From Cristatella mucedo (Eukaryota; Bryozoa; Phylactolaemata; Cristatellidae): 64,000 nt of DNA. Of this stretch, positions 45,561-56,418 are shown piece by piece (position 1 is the stretch's first letter; every line of letters begins with the position of its first letter). A program made the position numbers and the translations under genes. The notes under the pieces were generated by a model, which saw only the letters and a list, made by a program, of their open reading frames with translations, made no database searches and had not been told where the DNA came from. The stretch covers positions 188,001 through 252,000 of the forward strand of contig WPIO01000123.1 in assembly GCA_009760855.2 (NCBI GenBank), written 5' to 3'.

Positions 45561-46039
45561 CGAGTTCAGTAAGAGCTGACGAGGATAGTCTGGTGAGGAT
45601 AGCTTACGAGGTGATTTAAACTCGTACGCCAATTCAGCTAAGCATAGTTAAGCCAAGACCTGGTGGGTATCGTGGCTTAGAGCTCGATCAGAAGCGATTT
45701 TCGGCATCGACTCAGGCAAATCATGTCGACATTTTAATGAACTGTAGAGATGTAATTTTTTCAAGAAATATGAATCTAAATGAGAAAATGTGTTTAATAT
45801 TGTAATGTTTGGTAGTTACAAGGTGATGAGCATGTGCCAGAGTTTAAGAATCCTTCTTGATGGACAACCTAGGAGGCTCAAACGAATTCCACAAATTTAC
45901 TCAAAGATTTTAAAACGATTGAGCCTCAAGCTACAACGGTATGGTTTTATCATAAGCTCAATGTGAATTATACAAACGGGCTTTAAATGGGCCCCACAGC
46001 TAAATGTAAGGTTGATGACATTTAAGAAAAAAATTATGC
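45561..46039. other. No recognised feature
   Basis: No ORF, RNA motif or match to other parts of the window noticed. Confidence 0.35.
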
Positions 46040-47310
46040 TGACCGTGCTTGATGAAAAACCTGTTATTTACTTATGACTATGCCAGTAACTCTGAATGCA
46101 CGCCTCTTACGATCTCATTTGTTCACAGTGTGCTGTCTCCAAAAGCTGATATATTCATGAACCCTTGAAGCAGAACCCACAAAGAATACATCACAACTCC
46201 AATATCAATTGATAGTAGACCTAGGTGATTATGCCAAGTAGAAGGAAAATAAAGATTCTGCTAAAAAATAGTTGCGACTTGCTATCGTCTTCAATGGCTT
46301 GCAATTAGTGCTTAATTATCATTAGCATATAGGCCTTAACTGTTTTCTGAAGTGGCAAACATTTAGATGATCCTATCATGTTATTATGAGGAACTTCAGT
46401 CCAAACAGAAATGGATTTGCTCGCTATTAATTACTGCCGATCATTTTCTTTTACTTAAATCTTCTTAGTGCCTCCTTTTGTCGAAAAAGCTCTCGGCATA
46501 AGCTACCGAAGCCAAAAATGATCGCTTCACCGGCCGTGAATAATGTCGACGAACGTCCGCATTAAGGGTTCAGGTAATATTCAAATTAATATACATATTT
46601 ATGGCACTTGCCTGCTACCCTAAGTCATTGCCCTTCTTCAGCAGTCAATCTTCGTCGGCCGCTAAAGGTTGCCACCAGTGCTACCTACGGAAATTCCGTG
46701 ACCAGATCATTCCCTGGCCAGGTGGCCGGCATCATAGGTTTGCAGTTGCGGAGCGCGTGATGTGGATTCTCGCTATCCGCGAAGCTGAGCCGGTAGCAGG
46801 AATTCCCTCAAGGATCAAAGTTATAGCCCATTGGAGGCTCCAACTAGTGGACAGTTCAGGATGGCATCAGGCTGAGTCATTGAAATCACCGGTGTCCTAG
46901 ACCTTGTAAGCCATTCACGTAGTACCCCTATGAAAGTCGTAGTCCTCCAATGATGACTAGCAGAAGGTAAGGAGCTAATGTAGTGATTTGCATAGCATTA
47001 GCATCCATTCCAACTGAACTCAATGAATATGATCTTCGGGCACTGACTGTTTTCATTAATAGATTGTTAAAGTTTGATGCTGTACATTAATCGCAGTGGC
47101 CCACTTTATAGTTAGTAAGTTCTTTTCCAATTGATCTCGAATGCCACTCTGTGCCCTGCAATAGCCTTGCCCAAATGCTCTCTCTTATACTCTCTCTCTC
47201 TCTCTCTCCTTGTAGTGTCTGTCTTAGTGTGTCCATCGGGGTCCATCTTGCAATCTCCTTGCCTCGCTTGCTCTCTCTCTCTCTCTCTCTCTTGCTCTTT
47301 CAGACCTGGC
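46040..47310 (+). repeat. Repeat D, copy 2
   Basis: Partner of 38,555-39,815. Ends with two (CT)n microsatellite runs (about 47,186-47,208 and 47,270-47,293) that are longer than in copy 1. Confidence 0.7.
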
Positions 47311-47314
47311 TGCG

Positions 47315-47720
47315 TTTTGACACAGGAGATATGCTGTCAGAGCCAGTTTTGACTGTCAGCCTTTTCAATTTCCGAATTACACTGGGTCTGCCCATAACTA
47401 TTAAGTTAGTGTTATCATCGTTTAGCTTTCGAAAATGTATACACTTGATAAAGTGTCCTCAGAGAACTGCATCTGTTTCTAAAGGCTTTACATTTGCTGC
47501 AAAGGGAAAAGCGACTGAATGGTGAGTACTATCATGCTAGATAACCAACAAAAATAACTAAATAACTAAATAAAATAATAATATAATAACTAAATAAAAT
47601 AATAAATAACTAAAAATAACATGGTTTGAGGTGACATGCACGAGGTCATCATGCAAGTGTGGTTAGGGGCAGCATGCCAAAAAAAAAAAAAAAAAAACAT
47701 AAAGGATGAATCACGAGGAC
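47315..47720 (-). mobile_element. L2-type family 1, internally deleted minus-strand copy
   Basis: 47,315-47,436 is an RT piece in reverse (compare 35,560-35,680). It is joined directly to the 3' end and 3' UTR (47,437-47,720), so the C-terminal RT region is missing. An irregular (aaataacta)n stretch (47,548-47,625) and an A-run (47,679-47,697) lie inside the UTR. Confidence 0.75.
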
Positions 47721-47959
47721 CCACTGAATGCTGTATCAAATAGGTTGAGACTAATGCCCATGTATTGCAGCTACCTATGAATTCTTGCCCGTACCAATTA
47801 TTCATTATTAGCACCTGACTCTTGACCCTATCGGATTCTTCCCATCTTTCTACTGAATAGTATGTGGCTGTGGGTTCTGGAAGCAACATCTGAAATCACT
47901 TACAAACATTTCCTGTCTGAAGATAGCGAGCCAGTATTTTACCTTAGAGCAAAATAATC

Positions 47960-49720
47960 GTATGAGACTTCAATATTCACGTTGACAACCCTATCAGCAG
48001 CCAAGTCTTCTCATTTCTTGACTGTCTAAAGAATTTTGGTTTGGTCCAACACGTCAATCACACCACTTACGTTGGTGGCCATATTCTAGATCTCGTGATC
48101 ACCAAGTATGTCCTCACCACTAACCTTGTGGTCTGCCGACTGACATACTCAGATCATTATTCGGTCTTGTTTATCTTTCCTGCTCAATTGTATGTAAATG
48201 GTAACCTCGAACTTTTCAAGCGACGTTGCTTGCAAAGTATTGACATAGAAAAGCTGTTTTTAATTCTGTTTGTGATGCAGGTCTTAATGATCTGTATTCA
48301 GACTCGCTATCCTCACTGGTACAGTAAACGTGACACTCATTGATTGCTCGTGACAAGCATGCTCCCTTTCATTTTGTCCGTGTACAGAGCCTTGGACACT
48401 CCTTTCCGATTTACAAAAAACTCCTTGAGATGCACCGGATTAAGAACAGGCTTGAACGTCGTTTCAAGAAGTCTGAGTCTATTTCAGATCTAGTCAATTT
48501 CAAAGACTTCCGACAAGTTTACACCCGGACTCTTAAAAAGCCCGGGCTTCTTTGTTACTCGCAAGCTGAATTCCTGCAAGTCGGACCGTAAACCAATTTA
48601 TAAGACATTTAACTATTTACTAACCAATGCTGATTGGTCCGACTCCCCAGGTTGTAAGGGCTCAGCTGACAATTTGTCAGCCTTCTTTACTGAAAAAATT
48701 GCGCATATTCTTTTTTTTCTTAAAGCTCCCTTTGACTAAAGCAATTGAGGTATCGCATCCTGTGACCTTCCTTAAGAGGTTTTCCTAGGTTTCTGCATGC
48801 GATGTGGCTACCTTAATAAGGTCTAGCAAAAAGAGCTCGTCTCCTAAAGAACCAATGCCATATACCTATACATATATACGTATGCAAGCACCTAAACTTA
48901 TACCATCATCTTTGTGGTATTCACTGGAAGACTAACTTATCCTTGCCGTAACCAAGATATATAATGCATCTTTAGGAAAAGGGGTCTCCCCCTAAGTCCA
49001 TCAAATCGGCAACCATTAGACCGATACCCAAATAGCTAGGATTAGCTACAGATGTCCTTGCAAACTATCGCCCAGTTTCCCTTCATTCTTTATTGTTAAA
49101 GACTCTTGAAAAAATTGTTGCTAACCAGCTGCATGAACCTATTGAAAATAAATAATATCAGAAATATTTCAATCACGGTTCAAGAGGCAGCACTCCACTG
49201 AAACTGCTCACCTCCTTGTTAACAACGACATTTTACTTGGCAACGATCGAGGGAAGGTCACTGCCCTAGCTGTCCTAGATCTGTCAGTTGCCTTCGACAC
49301 CATCGATCACGGTTTTACGCTTGAAGGATTGAGAACAACGATTGGTCTGGCAGACGATGCACTGGCTTGGTTTAAATCGTACTTGTCTGATTGTGCTCAA
49401 TTCGTGTCGTGTGAGGGTCAGGTCTCATACACGAGACGGGTCTGCTGTAGAGTCCATCAAGATTCTGTACTCGGTTCCTTGCTGTTCTGCATGTATACTC
49501 AACCTCTGAGAAAATGAACAAGGCCCATGGAATAGGATATATTACTTTTGTGCTTTGTCATTTAAACCGTCGCAATCTGCAGCAGCCACTAAGAAACTGA
49601 ATGCTTGCCTTGCTGACATTCGATCACGGATGTCTAAAAAATACTTGAAACTAGATGGCAATAAAACCGAAGTGCTGCTCATAGAACACTCTAAACATCC
49701 GAAAGTACTTGGATAAGCAA
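47960..49720 (+). pseudogene. L2-type family 2, endonuclease and RT, degenerate
   Basis: Starts in the endonuclease ('NHTTYVGGHILDLVITKYV', 48,041-48,343) and passes the linker (48,340-48,591: 'RRFKKSESISDLVNFKDF') to the RT core. RT block A is near 49,290 and the open part 49,329-49,517 holds 'LADDALAWFKSYLSD' and 'SVLGSLLF'; the YADD region is damaged. At 48,400 this copy keeps the endonuclease-RT reading frame that is shifted in the 25-kb and 55-kb copies. It ends before the C-terminal region, so it is truncated at its 3' side too. Confidence 0.8.
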
Positions 49721-49723
49721 TAA

Positions 49724-49981
49724 GTGGTTTTCAAAGAAATTGTAGACGGAGCAGCGACACTGTATTGCGAAGCAGCATTGGTGCACCTGGCGTGGCATAT
49801 GGTGTCGCACAATGAGTGTGGAAAATGTATTACTCACTGCACACGCACCTCACCTTGCAAGTATTATGCCAAATCTTTAACGTGCATCGCAAGCTGTAGA
49901 TCGAAAAGTAATTGTGCGAAATCTATATGGAAAAAGGCATATATAAAATGTCCAAAAATTTTTTGGTCGTGTCAGGTTTGA
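49724..49981 (+). other. Cysteine-rich 85-codon ORF, unproven
   Basis: Ten cysteines in 85 residues (positions 15, 32, 35, 39, 45, 54, 58, 64, 76, 83), many spaced by 2-8 residues, with basic character. It has no signal peptide of its own and no splice sites were assigned. It lies just after the end of a retrotransposon fragment. It could be a leftover exon of a Cys-rich domain or simple chance; I assign no function. Confidence 0.25.
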
Positions 49982-50084
49982 CACGATCAATAATGTTCAC
50001 GGACACTTTTAGGTGCCAGAGCTCAGACACAATTACTCTTAATACGGGTACATACCGGCCGGCTCCCTATATATTAATTATTTA

Positions 50085-50260
50085 TTCATATAACTTATTT
50101 GTATAGCGCATAAGGGAACTTAAATCTCTTTTCAGGTGCTTTATATTTGACACTGGGCTTAGACCCATGAACTCAGCCGAAAAATGCAATTACCTTGACG
50201 ATTGTAAGATACGTGCATGTTAACCCCTGGGCTACATGAGTGGGTCTCAAATCTTCCATA
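50085..50260 (-). mobile_element. SINE-1, copy 4
   Basis: Read on the minus strand: A-box-like TAGCCCAGGGG, B-box-like GGGTCTAAGCCC, and the tail with 'gagatttaagttccctta' and 'gcgctatacaaat'. This copy shows head, both boxes and tail most clearly. Confidence 0.75.
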
Positions 50261-51360
50261 ACAGATACGATTGGACAGGCAAAATTAAGATTCCTGCAGT
50301 TCATGGCTATAACGATCCGTCATACCGTCGACAGCATTGTACCGCTTTTGTCCTAATAGGTAGGCTTTTACCTCTTTAAAAATCACCGACTGTAGCGGTG
50401 AGTCCTTGGAAGGCCTGGTGAAGCCCACTGCCTGCTTTCCACGTCGGTAAGCCAAGTACAGGCAGGTAATAATGATGGCCAATGAGACGTGGTGGATAGC
50501 AGATAAGACACCGGATCCGGTGATTTTCTATTAGACATAAGCGTCTAGACTCCTCAATATAAAAAGTGGTAGCTTTGTTTAGTATGATTTTATGCTTCCA
50601 CTTTCTAGCCTGAAAACCAGGCTTTGAGCAATTCATTGCTCTGAAGGAGATTCCTTCTAGCTTTCCTTGGTAGATCTCGACGATGAGCGTGTGACTAGCA
50701 TAAGCAGGAGCAGTCATTCAACCAATCCCACGCTGCGCTACCTGACGATACTTGCTGTATTTTTGAGGTTAGTAGTTGCGGTTGGCATGTCATAATATAT
50801 TATTTATGAAGTTGAATGTATGCTTGACAAGCGTGGGTTAGCAGCTAACTATAAGTCACTGGCGTATGGAAAGAAGTGGCACAACTGATTATAGCTCCTG
50901 CGAATATCCTCGAGTACTTTAATACCTACTACTTCATTTTACTTATTAGGTAGATTACAGGTTTACGTAATAATGCACTGTAATTTCGGAGTTGCAGTTG
51001 TCCCAGCTCTTTTTCTACTTTAGGATTTAGCTTTTATATATATTATTTATATATATATTATTTATATTATTTAATTTATATATATATTATTTTATATATG
51101 TATTATTTAGCTTTTATATATACGCAGATGATGAGCGTCCATATACAGCTGAGCGTCTTCTTCAACTAAATTCGCTGCATAAGTCTTTTGTCTGAGAGTC
51201 CGAGGGACATTGTAGCGGCCATGTACCAATCTGCAAGCCGAGCGTGACATTTTAGCTTCTTGACCTCAACGACTCTGAAGAAGCAGCATGCTTTCTAGGG
51301 ATGTTAATGAATCGGCTCAGGGAGCCCTAATTAAGGCTAGGAGAAACTGGCTTAAGCAGG
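50261..51360. other. Mostly unrecognised; AT-rich tandem stretch
   Basis: 51,035-51,122 consists of irregular tatatatattattt units. Two overlapping minus-strand ORFs (50,285-50,482 and 50,376-50,717, the latter 113 codons) show no known motif. Confidence 0.4.
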
Positions 51361-51361
51361 C

Positions 51362-51552
51362 TTGCACACGCGCGCACACACACGCACACACGCACACGCA
51401 CACACACACACACACACACACATACACGCACGCACACAAACACACACACACACACACACACACACGCACGGACACACACACGCACACACACGCACGCACG
51501 CACGCACACACACACGCACGCACGCACGCACACGCACGCACACACACACAGG
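51362..51552. repeat. (CA)n/(CACG)n microsatellite, ~190 bp
   Basis: Nearly pure alternating pyrimidine-purine sequence made of CA, CACG and a few CATA units. The long ORFs seen on both strands here (His/Thr-rich on plus, Cys/Val-rich on minus) are products of the repeat, not genes. Such tracts can adopt Z-DNA under supercoiling. Confidence 0.95.
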
Positions 51553-52479
51553 AGCCCGCTCACTAGACGTGTATAGCTCACTTTTTTGCGAGGACACGAG
51601 GTCGAGTCCAGTGAGAGTCTTTTCTTCGCCTGCTGGGTCCACTTAAGGATTATGCAACTGATCTAGTCTCTTTCAATTAGAACGACAAGATTCAACAAGC
51701 CTCTGATGACGAATCCCTAAAAAAAGCATTCTCAAAATTGACACTGTTGGCAACGTGACAGCTGTGTACGTGTTGGCACTACATTTAGGAATAGCCCAAA
51801 AGAAGTCTCTTTCGGTGCTCTTTTGTTTCTAGTCGGTCTTTCAACGCTGCGGAACCTGGAAGTTTCTTTTAGGCTTCTGGAGACTTCAAGAGGCTATTGT
51901 GTGATTAACCGTGTTTTTGTATTTCTACTTTTTATCTCAAACACTTAACCAAGTTTAAAAGTGATAAGTTGACTAAGTCTGAACGATAAAACAGACCGAC
52001 AGTTAAAAAAAAGATGATTCCACTAAATTACTACACTTGATAAAGTCCCTCTTGGGAGCAGTTCATTTTAAATTCAGATGCACAGGATGGACGTATTCTT
52101 AAACAATCACGTGCCACTGCGGCCAAAATCTTGGTGCTTGAAAAGCTATTCATGTCAGAACATCAAAATTGCAGCCATATATACTTTACTAGATATCATG
52201 CCAGTGAATATGGAAACATGCTTAGACATGAGCTTCTTGAAGGAGAATGCAGGATCATTTGAAGACGAAGAGTCTTTTTATTCGGCACTGACATGCTCTG
52301 CGATTATGAACTGTTAGCTTGGCCTTTTACTTTGAAATGACAAACACTTGTGAAACAGTCGCGATAAGATGAGATTTGTGAGCCGTGTAATTTATGTTTG
52401 TTTGGGTAACTATGAAATATTGATGACTTACAACCTGGCAACTAAGCAATGGGCCTACCTGACCGCAGTCTATCTCCGA
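51553..52479. other. No recognised feature
   Basis: The plus ORF 52,078-52,317 (79 codons) is unrecognised. No other signal. Confidence 0.35.
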
Positions 52480-52950
52480 ATAATAATAATATTAATAATA
52501 AATTTGTATGTCGCCCTAAAAAATTTAATCTCTATCTAGGTACTGTACATATGCTTTATTAGAACCTTGATCAATATGTGTGTTTTAATATTTATGACAA
52601 TACATTTGAATAGCACCCTCAAAGAATTGAATCTTTCTAGGAACTTTACAGATGTTGCACAGCAGACATTACTAAATGTTTGGTAGTAACACCCTCAAGC
52701 AGCAGGCATAGTGTAAGCAGGCACGTGCACTGACGTGGAAGAACGAATCCCAATGAACCACCAAATGCTGTACTAAGCTGGTGGGTTTAAAACATCTTTT
52801 TAGACGTTTTCTTGTCAGGGGACGTGACTTGCGAGGAAATGGGACCATCGGAACTAAAGGTACGGTTGCCATGGATCTTGAGCTTCGAACGAGGTACGGC
52901 TAAACGATTCAAGTCAGAACAACGGGTCTCACAACTCTTAGCCTGGTAAA
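52480..52950 (-). mobile_element. L2-type family 1 / SINE tails and an old 3' fragment
   Basis: 52,480-52,560 is an isolated tail in reverse ((aataat)n then 'aatttaatctctatctagg'). 52,590-52,950 is a second, heavily diverged 3' UTR plus the end of the RT region in reverse ('gaacgaatcccaatgaacc', 'catctttttaga'). Confidence 0.6.
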
Positions 52951-53009
52951 ATGCTCATTTTCAGCTAGCATAACGTGATTAGAGACGACACGTTCAGTCA
53001 CTAACGTTT

Positions 53010-53222
53010 AAGTCAATAAGCATTGTACCACCCGCTTTTCTGAATCTAATCATTTAGCTACAGCTCTTATGTACCTCAAACCCTTTGGAGACCAGCGCCT
53101 TTACTTTATTTCTCCCCAAAGCCAAGAACTCACTTTCCAGCAAATTTGAAGGACCTAGAAAAAGATGGAGTTCTCTGACGGCGCTATATCAAATGTATTA
53201 TTCCTATTGTTATTATTATTAC
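53010..53222 (+). mobile_element. L2-type family 1, internally deleted 3' fragment
   Basis: Starts 'agcattgtaccacccgctttt' (the K-H-R-T-T-R-F region) and jumps from 'ccaagaactcactt' directly to 'ccagcaaatttgaaggacctaga' and the (ATT)n tail at 53,198-53,222; most of the 3' UTR is deleted. Confidence 0.75.
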
Positions 53223-53304
53223 TTCCGACTGGAAACACGATATCCCTCGTCTTGACGATATTTGAAATGATCAAACGAATCTATTTACCACAGAATTAAG
53301 TTGG

Positions 53305-53541
53305 TCCACGCGAGTTTTCATTTGTGTGCTCACGCATGCTGACACTGTGCATGCTGCCACAAACGATATTTGAATGCTCACCCTATGCGTGCCACGTCTA
53401 ACCAAGCTATGCTTATTGTCATGGAACATGCTAACACTAACCGCACTTGCATGCTGACACTGAGCGTGTCACCTCTAACCATGTTATTCTTGTTGTTTGT
53501 TGAACACGATACCACCGTTTACTCGATCGTGTTTCCTTTGC
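53305..53541 (+). mobile_element. L2-type family 1, 3' UTR piece cut by a family 2 copy
   Basis: Family 1 3' UTR with an internal partial duplication (the 'ctgacactg...ccatgttattc' block occurs twice). It breaks off at 'tttcctttgct' where family 2 sequence starts on the other strand. Confidence 0.7.
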
Positions 53542-53719
53542 TCAACCGGCCACCATCCTAGCTCTTTCAGCAAAGGTGACACGTGCTCAAACTGCTGGGA
53601 CTTGAAGACCAGCCTTGCAGCCATATTCATAGTCCGCTGTAGTGGCATAATAGCTTTCTTTGGTAGCCCAGCCAAAAGGGAATTACAATAATCAAGCCGA
53701 GACAGAACTATGAGCTATT

Positions 53720-55198
53720 TTAAGTTTTTACAAGCCCCTGTGGGAGACAGCTTCTAATCTTGGATAGGGTTCGGATGTGATGGCTAGCTGTAGAGGCAGT
53801 CTTCTGAATGAAGCTTTTGAAATTGAGGCAGCTGTCGAACACGACACCTAGATTACGAGCACGTGATGAAGGTCGCACAATAGCATCACCTATTAGAAGA
53901 GCAAAGCCTTTTAATCCGGCCACACGCTTAGGGTGTCCTGTGAGAAGCAGTTCGGTTCTATCGTCAATTAATTTCAGGATGTTTTTTCCGACATCCAGGA
54001 TCGAATATCGGCAAGGCAAGCATTCAGTTTCTCAGTTGCTGCAGCAGATTCCGACGGTTTTAAATGACAAATACAACTGAGTATCGTCAGCATAGAAGTG
54101 ATATCCTATTCCATGGGCCTTAATCACTTTTCCCAGAGGTTGCGTATAAATAGAGAACAGCAAGGGACCAAGTACAGACCCTTGAGGGACTCCACAGGTG
54201 ACCCTTCTCATGTCTGAGACCTGACCCCCACACGACACGCATTGAACACGATCAGACAAGTATGATTTAAACCACGCGAGTGCTTCGTCTGCCAGACCGA
54301 TCGTTGTTCTCAATCGTTCAAGCAGAACTTCGTGGTAAATGGTGTCGAAGGCAGCAGACAGATCTAGCTGAGCTAGAGCAGTAACATTCCCGTCGTCGTT
54401 GCCACGTAGAATGTCATTGCTAACACGGAGGAGAGCAGTTTCAGTACAGTGCTGCCTCTTGAAACCTGATTGAAATGTTTCTGACATTCCATTATTTTCA
54501 AAATGTTCAACTAGCTGCTTAGCAACAATTTTTTCAAGAATCTTTGATAAGAACGGAAGAAGGGAAACTGGACGATAGTTTGCTAGGACCTCTGTGTCTA
54601 ATCCAGGCTTTTTAAGAATAGGTCTAATGATTACCGATTTGAAGGACTTGTCGACGATCCCTATTCCCAAAGAAGCATTAGAAATCTTGGTTATGGCAGG
54701 GCTAAGTTGGTCTGCAAGTGAAGACCACAGAGATGAAAGTATAGGGTCTTCAGGAGACGAGCTCTTTTTACTAGACCTTATTAAGGCAGCCACATCACAG
54801 GCAGAAACATCAGTTAACCTTTTAAGAAAGGTCACAGGTTGAGGAACGGCGATTGATTTGGTCGGAATGGGCTTAATGGAGGCACGAATGTGCACAATTT
54901 TTTCAGTAAAGAAGGCTGAAAACTTTTCGGCTGAGCCCTTAATATCTGGGAAGTCAGACCTCACAGCATTGGCCAGTAAATGGTTTACTGTCTTATAAAT
55001 CTGTTTAGTGTCCGACTGGCAGGAATTCAGTTTTCCAATGACAAAAGAAGCCCTGGCTTTTTCAAGCTTTAGGGTGTAAACTCGAAGGAAGTCTTTACAA
55101 TTGACTAGGTCAGCCTCAGACCCCGATTTCTTGAAACGACGTTCCAGCCTGCGCTTAACACGGCGCATCTTAAGCAGTTTTTCGTAAATTGAAAGCAA
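53720..55198 (-). pseudogene. Family 2 reverse transcriptase (longest copy), frameshifted
   Basis: The main open part, 54,032-55,198 (388 codons), contains the linker ('RRVKRRLERRFKKSG'), 'ANYRPVSLLPFLSKILEK' (~residue 210), 'QLDLSAAFDTI' (~280), 'GVPQGSVLGPLLF' (~335) and the catalytic YADD box at 369-372, all hallmarks of non-LTR reverse transcriptases of the CR1/L2 group. It then shifts frame; 53,720-54,019 continues with 'ARNLGVVFDSCLNFKSF'. The normal protein primes cDNA synthesis at a nicked chromosomal site. The same two shifts occur in the copy at 25.1-27.5 kb. Dead copy, but its sequence defines the family well. Confidence 0.9.
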
Positions 55199-55713
55199 TC
55201 TCGACGACTTTGAACACAGATAGAGCGAACCGGAGCATGCTTGTCAAGAGCACTCCTGAGTGTCATGTTCATCGCATCAGTGAGGGTATCGAGGCTGCCG
55301 GTCGAGTCTGAATGCAGATCAAGAAGGCCTTCATCACAAACAGATTTCAAAAACTTGTCCATGTCAATGCTTTGTAAGTTACGTCGTTTGGCAAATTCGG
55401 CTTTGCCCTGCAAGTACGAGGGAGCAGGAACAGTAAACGAGACCGAACAATGATCTGAGAGGGTCAGTGGGCACACTACAAAGTCAGTGGGGAGGACATC
55501 CTTAGCGATCACGAGATCTAGAATGTGGCCACCGACGTGGGTGCTATGATTAACGTGTTGGGCCAAACCAAAATTCTCCAGACAGTCAAGAAATGAGCGG
55601 ACCTGGCTGTTGCTAGAATTGTCAACGTGAATATTAAAGTCTCCTACAATCAGTAACGGCCTGTCACACACAAATATTTTAGCGAGGAACTCTGAAAACT
55701 CCTCTATAAACAA
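55105..55713 (-). pseudogene. Family 2 APE-type endonuclease, C-terminal part
   Basis: Catalytic-type motifs are visible: 'LIVGDFNIHVD' (G-D-F-N at residues 24-27 of the open part) and 'LSDHCSVSF' (S-D-H at 86-88), with 'GGHILDLVI' between. The last ~20 residues (to 55,105) are out of frame relative to the RT. The N-terminal part continues upstream at 55,732-56,418 after two in-frame stops. Cuts the chromosomal target in the intact element. Confidence 0.85.
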
Positions 55714-55731
55714 GCTTAGACAGCCAGGAGG

Positions 55732-56418
55732 TCAGTATATCGCAACGGTGAGAGGCATTGTCTTTGATGAAGACCTGATAGCAACCGATTCAAACGATGA
55801 CCCGTGCGAGAAACTGCACATTTTATAGCCAAACGATTCGCGAACAACAATTGCAACCCCGCCACCAACCTTTTCAGAACGCGTGGACTGATAGAATGAG
55901 AACTCGGGTGGGGTGGTCTCGGAAATACAGCTGCTGGAACAAAGCGTCATCCAGGTTTCGGTAAGCAGAAATGCATCTAGCTTCTAGTGGACCACCTGGT
56001 CGCGGATAAGTAACCTCTTGGTTTTTAGCGAGCGGACATTTAGTAGGCGGAATTTAAGAGGCTGTCCAACAACTGGGCGACGGCGATGAAGTGGCTCGTA
56101 TTCTCTGCCGTTTTCGTCCGGCCCGGCGGACGCTGGCTCTTCGAATTTGAATTGGACCTTGGTCACGGCCGTGGGACGACGTTTCACAACGTGCTGGGCT
56201 ACAGCGGGTGGGCTACTACCGCAACAAGTAATATTTAGCGCTTTAAACTTACGAGTCGTAGGTTTGTTAGCCGAGCTGTTGATGGGGCGAACGCAGGATG
56301 CAGATAGGTTCTCACTGACCCGCCGGAGAAGGCCCGCCGGTAGGTATCGACTAATAGCGACATCGCATCTTATGCTGAGCAGGTCCTGTTTTGTGTAGCA
56401 TATCCGAGGAAAGCTCAT
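55732..56418 (-). pseudogene. Family 2 N-terminal region and endonuclease start
   Basis: 55,984-56,418 (144 codons) begins with an unassigned basic region and ends with 'FRLLNVRSLKTKRLLIRDQVVH', the conserved start of the endonuclease (quoted in part: LLNVRSLKTKRLL). After a TAG it continues in 55,732-55,950 with 'GGGVAIVVRESF'. No separate ORF1 with a zinc knuckle or esterase is recognisable upstream. Confidence 0.75.

Noticed and set aside
51317-51646. Long ORFs on both strands (His/Thr-rich and Cys/Val-rich)
   Set aside because: They arise from the CA/CACG microsatellite, which is open in several frames at once; not genes.
53720-56418. Active, full-length retrotransposon
   Set aside because: In-frame stops, two frameshifts and a missing 3' end.
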